From Butyrivibrio sp. (GTDB lineage Bacteria > Bacillota > Clostridia > Lachnospirales > Lachnospiraceae), in assembly GCA_016291375.1 (NCBI GenBank), contig JAEEXE010000028.1, forward strand, positions 1 to 40,010: a DNA stretch of 40,010 bases. Reading direction: 5' to 3'. Below, one piece after another: positions 1-8,685 of the stretch; the stretch's first letter is position 1; each line of letters starts with the position of its first letter. The translations under genes and the position numbers were made by a program. A model generated the notes under the pieces. It saw nothing but the letters and a program-made list of their open reading frames with translations. It had not been told where the DNA came from and made no database searches.

Positions 1-46
1 AATCTTCTATTGCTACAATAATGTTCGTGGCTCTGATGAGTCCCAA

Positions 47-119
47 GCTGTTGTAGCACAGTCGGTAGTGCGTCGCATTGGTAGTGCGGAGGTCACGGGT
101 TCGATTCCCGTCAGCAGCT
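47..119 (+). tRNA. tRNA-Thr (anticodon GGT)
   Basis: The segment folds as a complete cloverleaf. The 7-bp acceptor stem pairs 47-53 with 112-118 (one G-U). The D stem is GCAC/GTGC at 56-59/68-71, with GG in the loop. The anticodon stem is 73-77/85-89 with loop 78-84, placing GGT at 80-82. The T stem is ACGGG/CCCGT around the loop TTCGATT. The discriminator base is T119 and CCA is not encoded. Anticodon GGT reads threonine codon ACC. A terminator follows about 25 bases downstream. Confidence 0.93.
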
Positions 120-142
120 TTAATGATATAGGTGTCGTAATT

Positions 143-184
143 AAAACATTCTACCTCATGCTTGCATGAAGGTGGAATGTTTTT
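143..184 (+). terminator. Terminator downstream of the tRNA-Thr gene
   Basis: AAAACATTC (143-151) pairs with GAATGTTTT (175-183), with further inner pairing (ACC/GGT and CATG/CATG). It ends in a T-rich tract. It lies just after the tRNA and before the repeat region, so it most likely ends tRNA transcription. A and T tracts on both sides could let it work in either direction. Confidence 0.7.
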
Positions 185-244
185 AATTTACGGCCCTAAC
201 AATAATGAGGAAGTAGCGTGATAACGCGGATTCCGAATTATTGT

Positions 245-311
245 AGAATTGCGAGAATGACGAAGTCATGGAGCAATTCGTATATCATTAAAGCCTACCG
301 CCATTCAATAA
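245..311. repeat. 67-bp direct repeat, copy 1
   Basis: This copy matches 334-400 over 67 bases with one difference (G270 versus A359). It contains nested inverted repeats: GAATTGC (246-252) with GCAATTC (273-279), and ATGAC (257-261) with GTCAT (265-269), so the left half can form a stem-loop. No reading frame of note crosses it. The family is not recognised. Confidence 0.9.
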
Positions 312-333
312 CTAATGAATACCGTATTTTTAC

Positions 334-400
334 AGAATTGCGAGAATGACGAAGTCATAGAGCAATTCGTATATCATTAAAGCCTACCGCCATTCAATAA
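334..400. repeat. 67-bp direct repeat, copy 2
   Basis: This is the second copy, offset 89 bases from copy 1 and separated by a 22-base spacer at 312-333. The internal hairpin is kept. The one substitution lies next to the GTCAT arm and does not disturb it. Two copies with a short spacer do not make a CRISPR array. Confidence 0.9.
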
Positions 401-425
401 TAAGTTAGCATCGTCCCGCATTCGC

Positions 426-623
426 CCGGCCGAGGGATTAAGTGATACATTATAAAATGCGCTATACTCGGACGAGGATGATGATTTTCTAAACGAAAAA
501 GAGCTGCAAATGCCGATTTCTCTGAATAACATGAAATGAGGCATTTGCAGCTCTTTGAGTTTTAGAAAATCACACCGCAGACGAAGATAAGCATTTTATA
601 ATGTATCACTTACCCCCGGCCGG
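426..623. repeat. ~200-bp near-palindromic element (MITE-like)
   Basis: The outer arms form a perfect 22-bp inverted repeat (439-460 with 591-612), extended by CCGGCCG at 426-432 with CGGCCGG at 617-623. Nested inside is a second inverted repeat (482-514 with 540-572) holding a 17-bp perfect stem. The whole element could fold as one long hairpin. It ends 13 bases from the stop codon of the solute-binding protein gene and has no ORF. It may be a non-autonomous mobile element or an elaborate operon-end structure. Confidence 0.75.
494..556 (-). terminator. Terminator for the sugar-uptake operon
   Basis: A 17-bp perfect stem is formed by 540-556 and 498-514 around a 25-base loop. On the minus strand it is followed by a T tract (496-500). 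It lies about 80 bases beyond the solute-binding protein stop codon and forms the centre of the larger palindrome. On the plus strand a short TTT follows, so weaker bidirectional action is possible. Confidence 0.7.
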
Positions 624-636
624 CCAACCAATAACA

Positions 637-2262
637 TCACTGTCCTTTGGCTGCCATGAAGGTGTCGAGCTGGCTGTTGGCGTCATCGATAATTCCTTTG
701 ATACCATTGTCGTCAAGCTTCTTAAGGAACTCAGGGAGCTTCTCTTCCGGATCAACTGTTCCTGTGCAAAGTGAGAGCATGTACTCATCAACAACATTTG
801 CTACAGCACCCATCTGTGATTCCATCTGTGAAGAATCATATGCAAATCCAAGAACAGGAATCTCCTTAGCTGCTCCGTAGTATGACTTAAATCCATCCCA
901 GAAATCCACGCCCTGTGCATCTGTAGGAGGAAGGATCGTTACGTTACCAACACCATTTGTCCAAGGCTGATAATCAGCTCTCTTCTCTGTAAATGTAATG
1001 GTTCCGTCACCGTTCTTGGTATAGTGGATATCCTCTACACCATAGTTAAGAAGTGTCATAAGAGTAGGATCTGTATTTAACAGATTAAGGAACATCATTG
1101 CTCTGTCAGGATTCTTGGAAGCTGTTGAGATAGCCATCATAGCACCCTGTGAAGATGTTGTATCAACATAAGCATCTGTGCAAGGAACCATCTCTACGTG
1201 GATTCCTCTCTCCTGTGAAGCCTGGAGCTCATATCCAAGTGAATAGGACTGAGTTCCGATGAGATACTCACCTGAAAGCTGCTTGTTTGTTCTTGTGTCG
1301 TTAGCCTGGTTCTTGTTACCCATTGCAGGATCGATAAATCCTTCAAGATAATACTTTCTTGTCTGGTCTACAAACTTCTTGAACTCTTCTGTCTCAAACT
1401 TGTTTACCAACTTGTTGCCGTACTTGCCTGGCTTGGAAACATCTGTAGGATCAAGATAGTAAGACATGAAGTTACCTGTTGCGCTGTCACCTGTAACGAT
1501 GATTGTGTTATCAACCATTCTCTCAAGTACTGCACCTTCTACAAGAAGAGGATAGAAATCCTTGCCTTCACCTTCTTTTACCTTCTTTAAGATCTCTTCA
1601 AATCCGTAATAGTCAGTGTTCTTGATATCGTCCAATGTGTATCCGTATTTTTCAAGAAGATCCACATTTACATCCCAGCAGTTCTGAGTTGCGATATCCT
1701 TGTAGCCTGGAACAGCGTATACGCCGTATCCGTCTGCTCCGTTAATTGTTGCACCGTTTACAAGAACTTCGGGAAGAAGATTCCAAAGATCCTGACCGTA
1801 TTTTTCAATAAGGTTGTTCTCAGGATTATCAAGTCTTACCCAATAACCGTCTCTTGCAAATTTGTTGTACTCATCGGCACTCCATGAGCAAGTAAAGTAA
1901 ATGTCGATATCGTCTCCACCCTGAAGCGCAAGTACTGCATTCTGATCAAAATCACCCCATGTGCCCCAAATAGGCTCCAAAGTAACATTGATCTTGTCCT
2001 TAAGGTAAGCATTTACCTCTTCCATTACCTTGCTGTCATCAGTTACGTTACTTCCGTGGAAATACATCTTCAGAGTAACAGGATCAAGAGAAGCTGCATC
2101 AACTTCTGCTGCACCTGCATTATCTCCACCTTCAGAAGTAGCCTGTGCAGAATTGCCTGAATCCGCTCCAATCTGCACCTGTCCACCACTCGAAGCACCA
2201 CAGCCAACAGCAGCCAGTACCATCGTGCATGATAATAATACTGCCAAAATTCTCTTCTTCAT
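637..2262 (-). CDS. Sugar ABC transporter solute-binding lipoprotein
   Basis: This 541-residue protein is the extracellular binding component of a CUT1 sugar ABC importer, of the LplA type. The start at 2262 is chosen because it gives a lipoprotein signal peptide (MKKRILAVLL, hydrophobic core, lipobox AVGC with Cys21) and has AAGAAGGAGGG upstream; the frame stays open further upstream but that part does not look like protein. A Ser/Gly/Ala-rich linker follows the Cys, then a long family 1 solute-binding fold. It is the last gene of the operon, 47 bases after the second permease. No ATPase subunit lies in the cluster; such importers often share an MsmX-type ATPase, which is family knowledge. 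The substrate is inferred from the neighbouring GH94 enzyme to be a beta-linked disaccharide or oligosaccharide. Confidence 0.93.
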   Translation of the reverse strand: MKKRILAVLLSCTMVLAAVGCGASSGGQVQIGADSGNSAQATSEGGDNAGAAEVDAASLDPVTLKMYFHGSNVTDDSKVMEEVNAYLKDKINVTLEPIWGTWGDFDQNAVLALQGGDDIDIYFTCSWSADEYNKFARDGYWVRLDNPENNLIEKYGQDLWNLLPEVLVNGATINGADGYGVYAVPGYKDIATQNCWDVNVDLLEKYGYTLDDIKNTDYYGFEEILKKVKEGEGKDFYPLLVEGAVLERMVDNTIIVTGDSATGNFMSYYLDPTDVSKPGKYGNKLVNKFETEEFKKFVDQTRKYYLEGFIDPAMGNKNQANDTRTNKQLSGEYLIGTQSYSLGYELQASQERGIHVEMVPCTDAYVDTTSSQGAMMAISTASKNPDRAMMFLNLLNTDPTLMTLLNYGVEDIHYTKNGDGTITFTEKRADYQPWTNGVGNVTILPPTDAQGVDFWDGFKSYYGAAKEIPVLGFAYDSSQMESQMGAVANVVDEYMLSLCTGTVDPEEKLPEFLKKLDDNGIKGIIDDANSQLDTFMAAKGQ

Positions 2263-2309
2263 ATAACCCTCCTTCTTAATTAAAAACACTTTCCCGTGTT
2301 TTATTAACA

Positions 2310-3230
2310 TCAACCCTTCACTGAACCTATCGTAAGTCCGGATACAATGTATCTCTGGAAAAACGGATAAGCACAAGCTATGGGAACAACGATCAGTACA
2401 ACCAGCGCCATCCTAAGCGAATCTGAGGGAAGGTCGCTTACGATATTGCTTGCTTCCGCTCCTATCATCGAGGAGTTTTTTACCAGGAAATCAACCTTGG
2501 TCTGCATCTGCATAAGCAGATATTGAAGCGGATAGAACTTGGCTTCTCTTATATACAGCATTGGAATAAACCATTCGTTCCAGTACGCCAATGCGGATAG
2601 AAGACCCACCGTTGCTATTCCCGGCTTGGAAATAGGAATAATGATCTTGAACAGCGTCGTGTATTCTCCTGCTCCGTCAATAGCCGCTGCATCTATAAGC
2701 TCCTCAGGAATTGAGCTTTGGAAAAAAGTCCTCATAACAATAATGTTAAAGGGATTAAGGAGCATAGGGATTATCACTGCCCAGTAGCTGTCAGAAAGCC
2801 CAAGTACCGTCTTACAAACTACGTATGTAGGTGCAAGTCCGCCTCCAAAGAGCATTGTAAAGAATGCCCAGAAGGTAAAGAACTTTCTAAATTTAAAATC
2901 CTTTCTGTAAAGACCGTAGGAATAAAGTATCGTAACCAGCATTGTAAAGAAAGTGCCCGCCACTGTTATAAAAAAGCTGTTAAAGTAGGACCTCCACAGC
3001 TGATCTCCCAGCTTCATAACATAGTTGTATGCTTCAAAAGACGTTGTCTTTGGGAAGAATGAATATCCTATCGCCCTAATGCTGTCCTGTGATGTAAAAG
3101 ATATGATAACTACGAAAACAAAAGGTACAATACACAGAAGACAGAACAGGATAAGCACAATATGACATATGATCTCTGCCGGAACAGATATGGAATTTAT
3201 CCTTCTTTTCTTTACCTTAGCATTAGCCAT
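2310..3230 (-). CDS. Sugar ABC transporter permease (YtcP/MalG-like)
   Basis: This 306-residue inner-membrane permease is the second of a CUT1 pair. It shows an N-terminal membrane segment (about residues 20-45), several further hydrophobic segments, and the cytoplasmic EAA loop, readable as ELIDAAAIDGAGEYTTLF, which docks on the ATPase. The start at 3230 has GGGAGGAT just upstream; an earlier in-frame ATG would overlap the previous gene. It follows the first permease by 10 bases and precedes the binding protein, the usual order in lpl/ytc-type operons. Confidence 0.93.
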   Translation of the reverse strand: MANAKVKKRRINSISVPAEIICHIVLILFCLLCIVPFVFVVIISFTSQDSIRAIGYSFFPKTTSFEAYNYVMKLGDQLWRSYFNSFFITVAGTFFTMLVTILYSYGLYRKDFKFRKFFTFWAFFTMLFGGGLAPTYVVCKTVLGLSDSYWAVIIPMLLNPFNIIVMRTFFQSSIPEELIDAAAIDGAGEYTTLFKIIIPISKPGIATVGLLSALAYWNEWFIPMLYIREAKFYPLQYLLMQMQTKVDFLVKNSSMIGAEASNIVSDLPSDSLRMALVVLIVVPIACAYPFFQRYIVSGLTIGSVKG

Positions 3231-3240
3231 ATATCCTCCC

Positions 3241-4176
3241 TTAGAACAGTGCACTGTCCTCATCAATCTTTTTTACCACCTTATTGGCGAACATGATGCA
3301 GACAAAACCTACAGCATTCTGCAAAAGTCCTCCCGCTGTTGACATTCCGATATTGTTGGTGGCTGTCAAAACTCGGTAGATGTAAGTGTCAATAACCTGC
3401 GTCGCCGAGAAAAGGGAACCCGAATTAAGGGGAACCGTATAGAACAGACCAAAGTCCGAATTAAAGATCTTACCTACATTCATAATGAGAAGTATGCAGA
3501 TCATAGGTCTTAAATTAGGGATGGTAACATAGAATATCTGCTGCCACTTGGTAGCTCCGTCTATGGCTGCTGCCTCATACTGAGTGGTGTCGATACCCGT
3601 TATCGCCGCCAGATACAGGATTGATGAATATCCTATATTCTTCCAAAGATTACATATTGTAAGGATAACCGGCCAATACTTTGGAGTGTTGTACCAGTCT
3701 ATCTTTTCAAGGCCTTTGGATAAAAGGAAATTATCAACAAGTCCTCTTGTGGGATCAAGGAAAGCAAGCAGGAAATAACTTGCAACAACCCAGCTAAGGA
3801 AATACGGGAAAAACATGAGAGTCTGGTAGGTCTTTGCCACAAACTTATTTGTAAGCTCGTGAAGCATAATAGCAAATGCTACTGCTATTACCAGTCCCAG
3901 TATTATCCAGAGCACGTTATAACAGATTGTATTTCTGATGTATATCCAGGAATCCGTGGTGGCAAAAAGAAACTCGAAGTTCTTAAGCCCTGTCCACGCT
4001 GAATGCATTAGATTATTCCAAAATGTTGGATTTTTGGGATAGACTTTATAATTTTTGAAAGCCAGCACTATTCCGGCCATGGGAAGATATCTTAAGAAAA
4101 AAAACCAGATTGCCCCCGGCAAGACCATGCTTGTCAGAAACAGTGTTTTCTTTATTCCGGATCGTTTCTTAGACAT
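3241..4176 (-). CDS. Sugar ABC transporter permease (LplB-like)
   Basis: This 311-residue permease is the partner of the next gene. Its N-terminal helix contains FFFLRYLPMAGIVLAFKNY, typical of LplB-type proteins, followed by about five more membrane segments and the EAA loop QYEAAAIDGATKWQQIF. The ATG at 4176 follows a G-rich site (GGGGGACTGCAA). An 85-base gap separates it from the response regulator gene, larger than elsewhere in the operon, so an internal promoter under regulator control is possible. Confidence 0.93.
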   Translation of the reverse strand: MSKKRSGIKKTLFLTSMVLPGAIWFFFLRYLPMAGIVLAFKNYKVYPKNPTFWNNLMHSAWTGLKNFEFLFATTDSWIYIRNTICYNVLWIILGLVIAVAFAIMLHELTNKFVAKTYQTLMFFPYFLSWVVASYFLLAFLDPTRGLVDNFLLSKGLEKIDWYNTPKYWPVILTICNLWKNIGYSSILYLAAITGIDTTQYEAAAIDGATKWQQIFYVTIPNLRPMICILLIMNVGKIFNSDFGLFYTVPLNSGSLFSATQVIDTYIYRVLTATNNIGMSTAGGLLQNAVGFVCIMFANKVVKKIDEDSALF

Positions 4177-4226
4177 TTGCAGTCCCCCTTTTTCCTTTAT
4201 CTAATAACATTGTAGGTTCTGCAAAT
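4175..4226. promoter_or_regulatory. Inverted repeat between response regulator and transporter genes
   Basis: ATTTGCAG (4175-4182) and CTGCAAAT (4219-4226) form an 8-bp perfect inverted repeat with a 36-base spacer. It sits in the only sizeable gap of the distal operon and touches the start codon of the first permease. It could be a regulator site or an mRNA hairpin covering the ribosome binding site. The match is short and may be chance. Confidence 0.25.
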
Positions 4227-4261
4227 CCCTAAGTCACGGCACCATCTTGTTCATTTTTGTA

Positions 4262-5014
4262 TCATTTTGTGTGATTTCTGAATTCGTTGGCGGATATGCC
4301 CTTTACCTTCTTGAAAACCCTTGAAAAATGGGCAACATCCAGGAATCCGACTTCATCAGCAACATCACTTATTCTCTTGGAAGGATCCTTTAAAAGCTCA
4401 GCAGCTTTTTTAATCCTGACTGTATTTAATATCTCGGAAAAGTTCTTTCCGGTCTCCTTATTTAAAAGCTTACTCAAATGCCACTGACTCACGTACACCT
4501 TTTCAGCCACATCTGACAAAAGGATCTTCTCGTTGTAATGCTCTTCAATGTAATTAAGAGCGTTCCTTACAATAAAATTATCAGCAACTTTATCTTCTGA
4601 TTCCTTCTCTTCAAGTATGTTCGCAGCGTTTCCGGACTTCTTGTCGATACGCTCAACCATATGAGAGATTGCTTCATTAATCTCATCCATATTTGAGGGC
4701 TTTAGCAAAAACCTTGCAACGCCAAGATTGATTGCCTTCTGTGCGTACTCAAAATCTCTAAAGCCCGTAAGTATAGCAATCTGCATATCCGAATATTCGG
4801 ATTTAAGACCTGCGATCATGGTCAGTCCATCCATCTGCGGCATGCAGATATCAAGAAAAAGAATGTCGGGATGAAGCTCTTCGATGACCTTTTTTCCTTC
4901 CACTCCGTTTCCGGCGGTTCCCACCACCTCACAGCCATATTTAGCCCACTCTACACTTTTGGATAACCCCTGAACAATTATGGGCTCATCGTCTATGATG
5001 ACCACCTTTTTCAT
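4262..5014 (-). CDS. Response regulator, YesN-like (REC plus AraC-type HTH)
   Basis: This 250-residue regulator has an N-terminal receiver domain (about 1-120) with the acidic pair DDE at 8-10, phosphoacceptor Asp55 in FLDICMPQMDG and the conserved Lys in FLLKPS. The C-terminal AraC-type double helix-turn-helix (about 155-250) carries VSQWHLSKLLNKETGKNF and FLDVAHFSRVFKKVKG. The start at 5014 has AGGAGGAG upstream and lies inside the 3' end of the kinase gene, a 29-base overlap suggesting translational coupling. With the kinase it is expected to activate the adjacent transporter operon; this is inferred from YesMN-type systems. Confidence 0.93.
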   Translation of the reverse strand: MKKVVIIDDEPIIVQGLSKSVEWAKYGCEVVGTAGNGVEGKKVIEELHPDILFLDICMPQMDGLTMIAGLKSEYSDMQIAILTGFRDFEYAQKAINLGVARFLLKPSNMDEINEAISHMVERIDKKSGNAANILEEKESEDKVADNFIVRNALNYIEEHYNEKILLSDVAEKVYVSQWHLSKLLNKETGKNFSEILNTVRIKKAAELLKDPSKRISDVADEVGFLDVAHFSRVFKKVKGISANEFRNHTK

Positions 5015-6671
5015 ATTCTCCTCCTTTGCTAATGGGCATGACCATCCTAAATTGCATATTGGTCTCACTAGCTTTATTTACACTTAAGCCGTATTCTTCT
5101 CCAAAGATCAGCTCTATCCTCTTGTTAACGTTATAAATGCCAATAGAAGTGTGGGTTCCGGGCTCACTCTTTTTAAGCTGCATCTCACCGCTTATAATCT
5201 TTCTGATCCTGTCCACTTCCTCATCCGATATGGCTTTTCCGCTGTTAATTACATCAATTATAAGATCATCTTTTTCCTCAAAAATATTAAGCCAGACGGT
5301 ACCTCTGTTAACGCTCTCAACACCGTGCTTTATGGCATTTTCAAGTATTGGCTGCAGGATTAACTGCGGCACATAGGTGCCAAGGGTCGAACTGTCGATG
5401 ATCTTCTCAACCTTTAGTCTTTCTCCAAATCGCATGCTCATAATATACAGAAAAGCATCTCCGCACCTAAGCTCATCCGCCAAACGGACCAGAGTATCAT
5501 TTTCCCTGTTGATACCGGAATCAAGCACCGTTGCCAGCGCTTCGATCATCTTGCTGACTTCCGCATCTCCTGACATCCTTGCCTGCCAGTTCATCATCTC
5601 CAAAGTATTATTAAGAAAATGAGGGTTAATCTGAGCCTGGAGCGCCGCTATCTGCGCATCTTTGGTCATCATCTTCTGGGTATACTCAGCGTTTTTCTTC
5701 ATATAATAATAGGAAAGAAGCATGATCGGTATCATTCCTACTATGGTAAAAAATACGATGATATTTATCCTGGAGATTTCAAAATACAGATCCTTCGTAT
5801 TTTCCAGGTAAAAAAGCTGCATCTCATAGTTTCTTCCGGTTGCATCTATTTTGCAGCCTTCATAGTTTTTCCGATAAATCGGTATGTAGCTAAAAATCCC
5901 TCTATAGGTATCATGTCCCGCTAAGAGAAAATCAAGAATCTCCCTCTTTTCCTTGGTTATCTCACTTCCTGCACCGTCACAGGTAAGTAACTCTCTGTTT
6001 CCGTCAAAAGAAATATAGACATCCTTTGAAGGGTCAAGAGGATCTATGGGAATATCGGAAAAGAGCCTTTGTTTGTCCAAACCTGCAACCAATGTGGCAT
6101 ATCTTCTGTTATAGCTTGTATAAAAAAGATTCTGCACAAGATATAACCTGTTATCTGCCAGAACCACAGTTGTCATCTTCTCTTTTTTGTCGAGAGTCCT
6201 CATGATAACAGGCTCTATGTCATTAACATATTTGCCGTATTCATATCCGTTCTTACCGATATAGGCACTGGGAGATTCATCATCCTCCACATAAAGAGCT
6301 ATGGAAGAAAACTGTCCGTCCATATAGAACTTCCTGTTAAGCTCTGCTCTTGCCCAAACAAGGAAATTATCTTTTCTGGATCTTCTGTCCCACTCCCCGC
6401 CGACGGATTCTTTATAAAGTTTGTAAATAGCATCATCAATCTGGGATTTTATCAGCACCCCCGAAACCTTGGCTTCACCCGCCATTTCTCTTTCGGTTCT
6501 CTTTACATATGCTTGCTGATATTGGATAAAAATAAATCCTGACAGAACTGCTATGGGAAGCAGCCAGGATGCAAGAAAAATAAGAAAAAGAGAGCGCTGT
6601 AAAGAAGGTAAGCCAAGCTTACCCCTAAACAAGCCTCTCATAATCTCTGTTATACCCCCACGATTTCGCAT
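4986..6671 (-). CDS. Sensor histidine kinase, YesM-like
   Basis: This 561-residue membrane kinase has a first membrane segment at about 28-50, an extracytoplasmic sensor region of some 250 residues, a second segment at about 303-323, then a His_kinase domain with the phospho-acceptor motif QINPHFLNN (His351) and a HATPase_c domain with the N-box QPILENAIKHG (Asn445). This is the YesM/LytS architecture. The start at 6671 has GAGGG four to five bases upstream and overlaps the acetyltransferase gene; an ATG at 6641 (MRGLFRGK) is an alternative that removes the overlap. The substrate or product of the adjacent importer is the natural candidate ligand. Confidence 0.92.
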   Translation of the reverse strand: MRNRGGITEIMRGLFRGKLGLPSLQRSLFLIFLASWLLPIAVLSGFIFIQYQQAYVKRTEREMAGEAKVSGVLIKSQIDDAIYKLYKESVGGEWDRRSRKDNFLVWARAELNRKFYMDGQFSSIALYVEDDESPSAYIGKNGYEYGKYVNDIEPVIMRTLDKKEKMTTVVLADNRLYLVQNLFYTSYNRRYATLVAGLDKQRLFSDIPIDPLDPSKDVYISFDGNRELLTCDGAGSEITKEKREILDFLLAGHDTYRGIFSYIPIYRKNYEGCKIDATGRNYEMQLFYLENTKDLYFEISRINIIVFFTIVGMIPIMLLSYYYMKKNAEYTQKMMTKDAQIAALQAQINPHFLNNTLEMMNWQARMSGDAEVSKMIEALATVLDSGINRENDTLVRLADELRCGDAFLYIMSMRFGERLKVEKIIDSSTLGTYVPQLILQPILENAIKHGVESVNRGTVWLNIFEEKDDLIIDVINSGKAISDEEVDRIRKIISGEMQLKKSEPGTHTSIGIYNVNKRIELIFGEEYGLSVNKASETNMQFRMVMPISKGGEYEKGGHHRR

Positions 6672-7204
6672 TTACCCTCTTTGTTCCATTTGATGACGGT
6701 TTTGTACCCAAGCTTTGAATACCATGGAGCAACTCCCGTGTAATGAACATAGCTTATATCATAGGATAACTCCTTGAGAATAAGCGTAGCCTTATCGATC
6801 ATCTTAAGGCCGATTCCCTTTTTCCTAAATTCCGGGATTGTTCCCACACATCCCGGTCCTCCAACTCTGTAGGTAACACCGTCTTCCTCGTAAACACCCA
6901 TATCTTCAATCATACAGAAGCTGACAATTCTTCCGCCACAGAAGCCGCAATATATCCTGTCTGATGGCCTGTAAATGTCAGCCCAGGACTCATCCACCGC
7001 TTTTACTGCCTTTAAAAAGGTTTCAAAGTCCCCCTTATAATAATCATATACTATATCTTCGGGTATGTATAACTCTTTCTTTTCTACATATTCATTAAGG
7101 AAAAGAATCATCTCTTCATAAGTCTTATCAGAAGATATCTTCTCCAGATTTTCAGGCTCAAGAAAGCCCTTATATAATGTTTCGAATAATTTTTTATTAT
7201 TCAT
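6650..7204 (-). CDS. GNAT-family N-acetyltransferase
   Basis: This 184-residue protein has its GNAT core in the C-terminal half. The acetyl-CoA pyrophosphate-binding motif reads VGTIPEFRKKGIGLKM, followed by a helix and APWYSKLGYKTV, the usual motif B region. The start at 7204 has GGAGCTGGAGC just upstream and overlaps the phosphohexomutase stop by 8 bases; the upstream extension of the frame is the mutase in another frame. The acyl acceptor cannot be told. Its position inside a disaccharide phosphorylase operon makes an amino-sugar acceptor conceivable, but that is speculation. Confidence 0.85.
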   Translation of the reverse strand: MNNKKLFETLYKGFLEPENLEKISSDKTYEEMILFLNEYVEKKELYIPEDIVYDYYKGDFETFLKAVKAVDESWADIYRPSDRIYCGFCGGRIVSFCMIEDMGVYEEDGVTYRVGGPGCVGTIPEFRKKGIGLKMIDKATLILKELSYDISYVHYTGVAPWYSKLGYKTVIKWNKEGKCEIVGV

Positions 7205-8621
7205 GCTCCAGCTCCAAAAAGTTCTCATATAATTTGCAAAGCATCTTTGCATCTTTGGGATCCGGCATCTCGGCATATATTCTAAGAAGCGGCTCTGTAC
7301 CTGAAAATCTTGCGATTATCCATCCGCCGTTCTTAAAGTACACTTTGCTGCCATCAAGATAGCTTACCTTATCCACATCAAAGGGAAGCTCCGGAAGCTC
7401 TTTTTTAACAAGGAGCCTGTCCATGATCTCATCTTTTTTCTCCTGCGTAAAATGATAGTCATTCTCTTCCATGGAAATCTTTCCAAACTCTTGCTGTAAT
7501 TCTTCTATAATCTGAGAAAGCTTTTTGCCGGTAACCGCTATCATCTCAACAAGAAGCATTGCCGCATATACACCGTCTTTTCCCTTGATATGGCCCCGCA
7601 CCGTAAGTCCGCCTGAAGATTCGCCTCCTATAACTGCGTCGGTCTCATTCATCTTGGCTGAGATATGCTTAAATCCAACGGGAACTTCATAACATTTCTC
7701 CCCGTATTTTGCTGCCATCTTATCAAGAACATGAGTGGTACAGATATTTCTTACCACCGGACCTTTCCAGCCCTTGAATTCCTCAAGATAGTAGTACAAA
7801 AGAGCCATTATCTCGTTAGGATGAAGGAACTTACCCTTATCATCAATGACTCCGATTCTGTCCGCATCACCGTCTGTGGCTATTCCTATATCATAGTGAC
7901 CATCGATCACAACATTCTGAAGCTGATGGAGTGTTGCAGCTGTAGGTGCAGGGAGCTTTCCTCCAAAAAGTGTGTCATGTCTGTCATGAATAGTCTCAAC
8001 CTCACACCTTGCAGTCTGAAGTGTTATCCTAAGAGATGTCTCACTTACTCCATACATGGGATCAAGTACAACTCTCAGGTTGTGGCTCTTAATGGCATCC
8101 ATATCAATTCTGGATATGATGCTATCGATGTATTCGTTCAAAGGATATATCTCATTGATAAGTCCCTGTTCCTTGGCATCATTGTATTCAAGATACTCTG
8201 CAGGGCCTTCCGGCTCTACCTTCTTAATATATTCCTCTATCTGGGCTGTCTGTATCTCATCCGCATCTCTTCCACCTGCGGTAAATACCTTTATGCCGTT
8301 GTAAAGCGCCGGATTATGGCTGGCTGTGACCATCATTCCGTAGGAAAGGCCATGCTTCATAACATAGAACATTACAACCGGAGTAGGAACAGATTTATTG
8401 ATCAGATATGATTTGATTCCTTCCTTTGCAAAGACCTGCGCAGACCACTGCATTGCTTCTTTGGAAAGAAATCTTCTGTCATATCCTATAACTATCCCTT
8501 TGTCGGTAACACCTTCATCCTTCATCTTATTAGCCAGAGCTTTGGCCAGAAGCTGAATATTGGTCTTTATGAACTCATCGCCTATAATGGCTCTCCATCC
8601 ACCTGTACCGAATTTGATCAT
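7197..8621 (-). CDS. Phosphohexomutase (phosphoglucomutase/phosphomannomutase family)
   Basis: This 474-residue alpha-D-phosphohexomutase carries the four family signatures: the phosphoserine loop TASHNP (Ser101), the metal loop DGDADR (250-255), the sugar-binding loop GGESSGG (around 341) and the phosphate-binding RFSGTEPLLRIYAE near the C terminus. It interconverts hexose 1-phosphate and 6-phosphate. Directly downstream of a GH94 phosphorylase, its likely job is to convert the released sugar 1-phosphate (glucose 1-P or GlcNAc 1-P) to the 6-phosphate. It starts with MIKFGTGGWR, as is common for family members lacking an N-terminal extension. Confidence 0.93.
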   Translation of the reverse strand: MIKFGTGGWRAIIGDEFIKTNIQLLAKALANKMKDEGVTDKGIVIGYDRRFLSKEAMQWSAQVFAKEGIKSYLINKSVPTPVVMFYVMKHGLSYGMMVTASHNPALYNGIKVFTAGGRDADEIQTAQIEEYIKKVEPEGPAEYLEYNDAKEQGLINEIYPLNEYIDSIISRIDMDAIKSHNLRVVLDPMYGVSETSLRITLQTARCEVETIHDRHDTLFGGKLPAPTAATLHQLQNVVIDGHYDIGIATDGDADRIGVIDDKGKFLHPNEIMALLYYYLEEFKGWKGPVVRNICTTHVLDKMAAKYGEKCYEVPVGFKHISAKMNETDAVIGGESSGGLTVRGHIKGKDGVYAAMLLVEMIAVTGKKLSQIIEELQQEFGKISMEENDYHFTQEKKDEIMDRLLVKKELPELPFDVDKVSYLDGSKVYFKNGGWIIARFSGTEPLLRIYAEMPDPKDAKMLCKLYENFLELEHE

Positions 8622-8685
8622 TTTTCTTCCTCCTCATCATAAAACCGCCGGGCAACTTGTCCTTGACGTTATCTCTTTTACAAGA

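Noticed and set aside
245-400. Possible CRISPR array from the two direct repeats
   Set aside because: There are only two copies of 67 bases with one 22-base spacer, no cas genes nearby, and the repeat is too long for a typical array.
40-640. Integrative element inserted at the tRNA-Thr gene
   Set aside because: No integrase gene and no repeat of the tRNA 3' end was found within the window, although short repeats lie next to it.
2718-3062. 114-codon plus-strand open frame in the permease gene
   Set aside because: It is antisense to a clear ABC permease gene and has no supporting features.
7665-8411. 248-codon open frame on the plus strand
   Set aside because: It lies wholly antisense to the phosphohexomutase gene, its translation has no protein-like pattern, and no ribosome binding site was seen.
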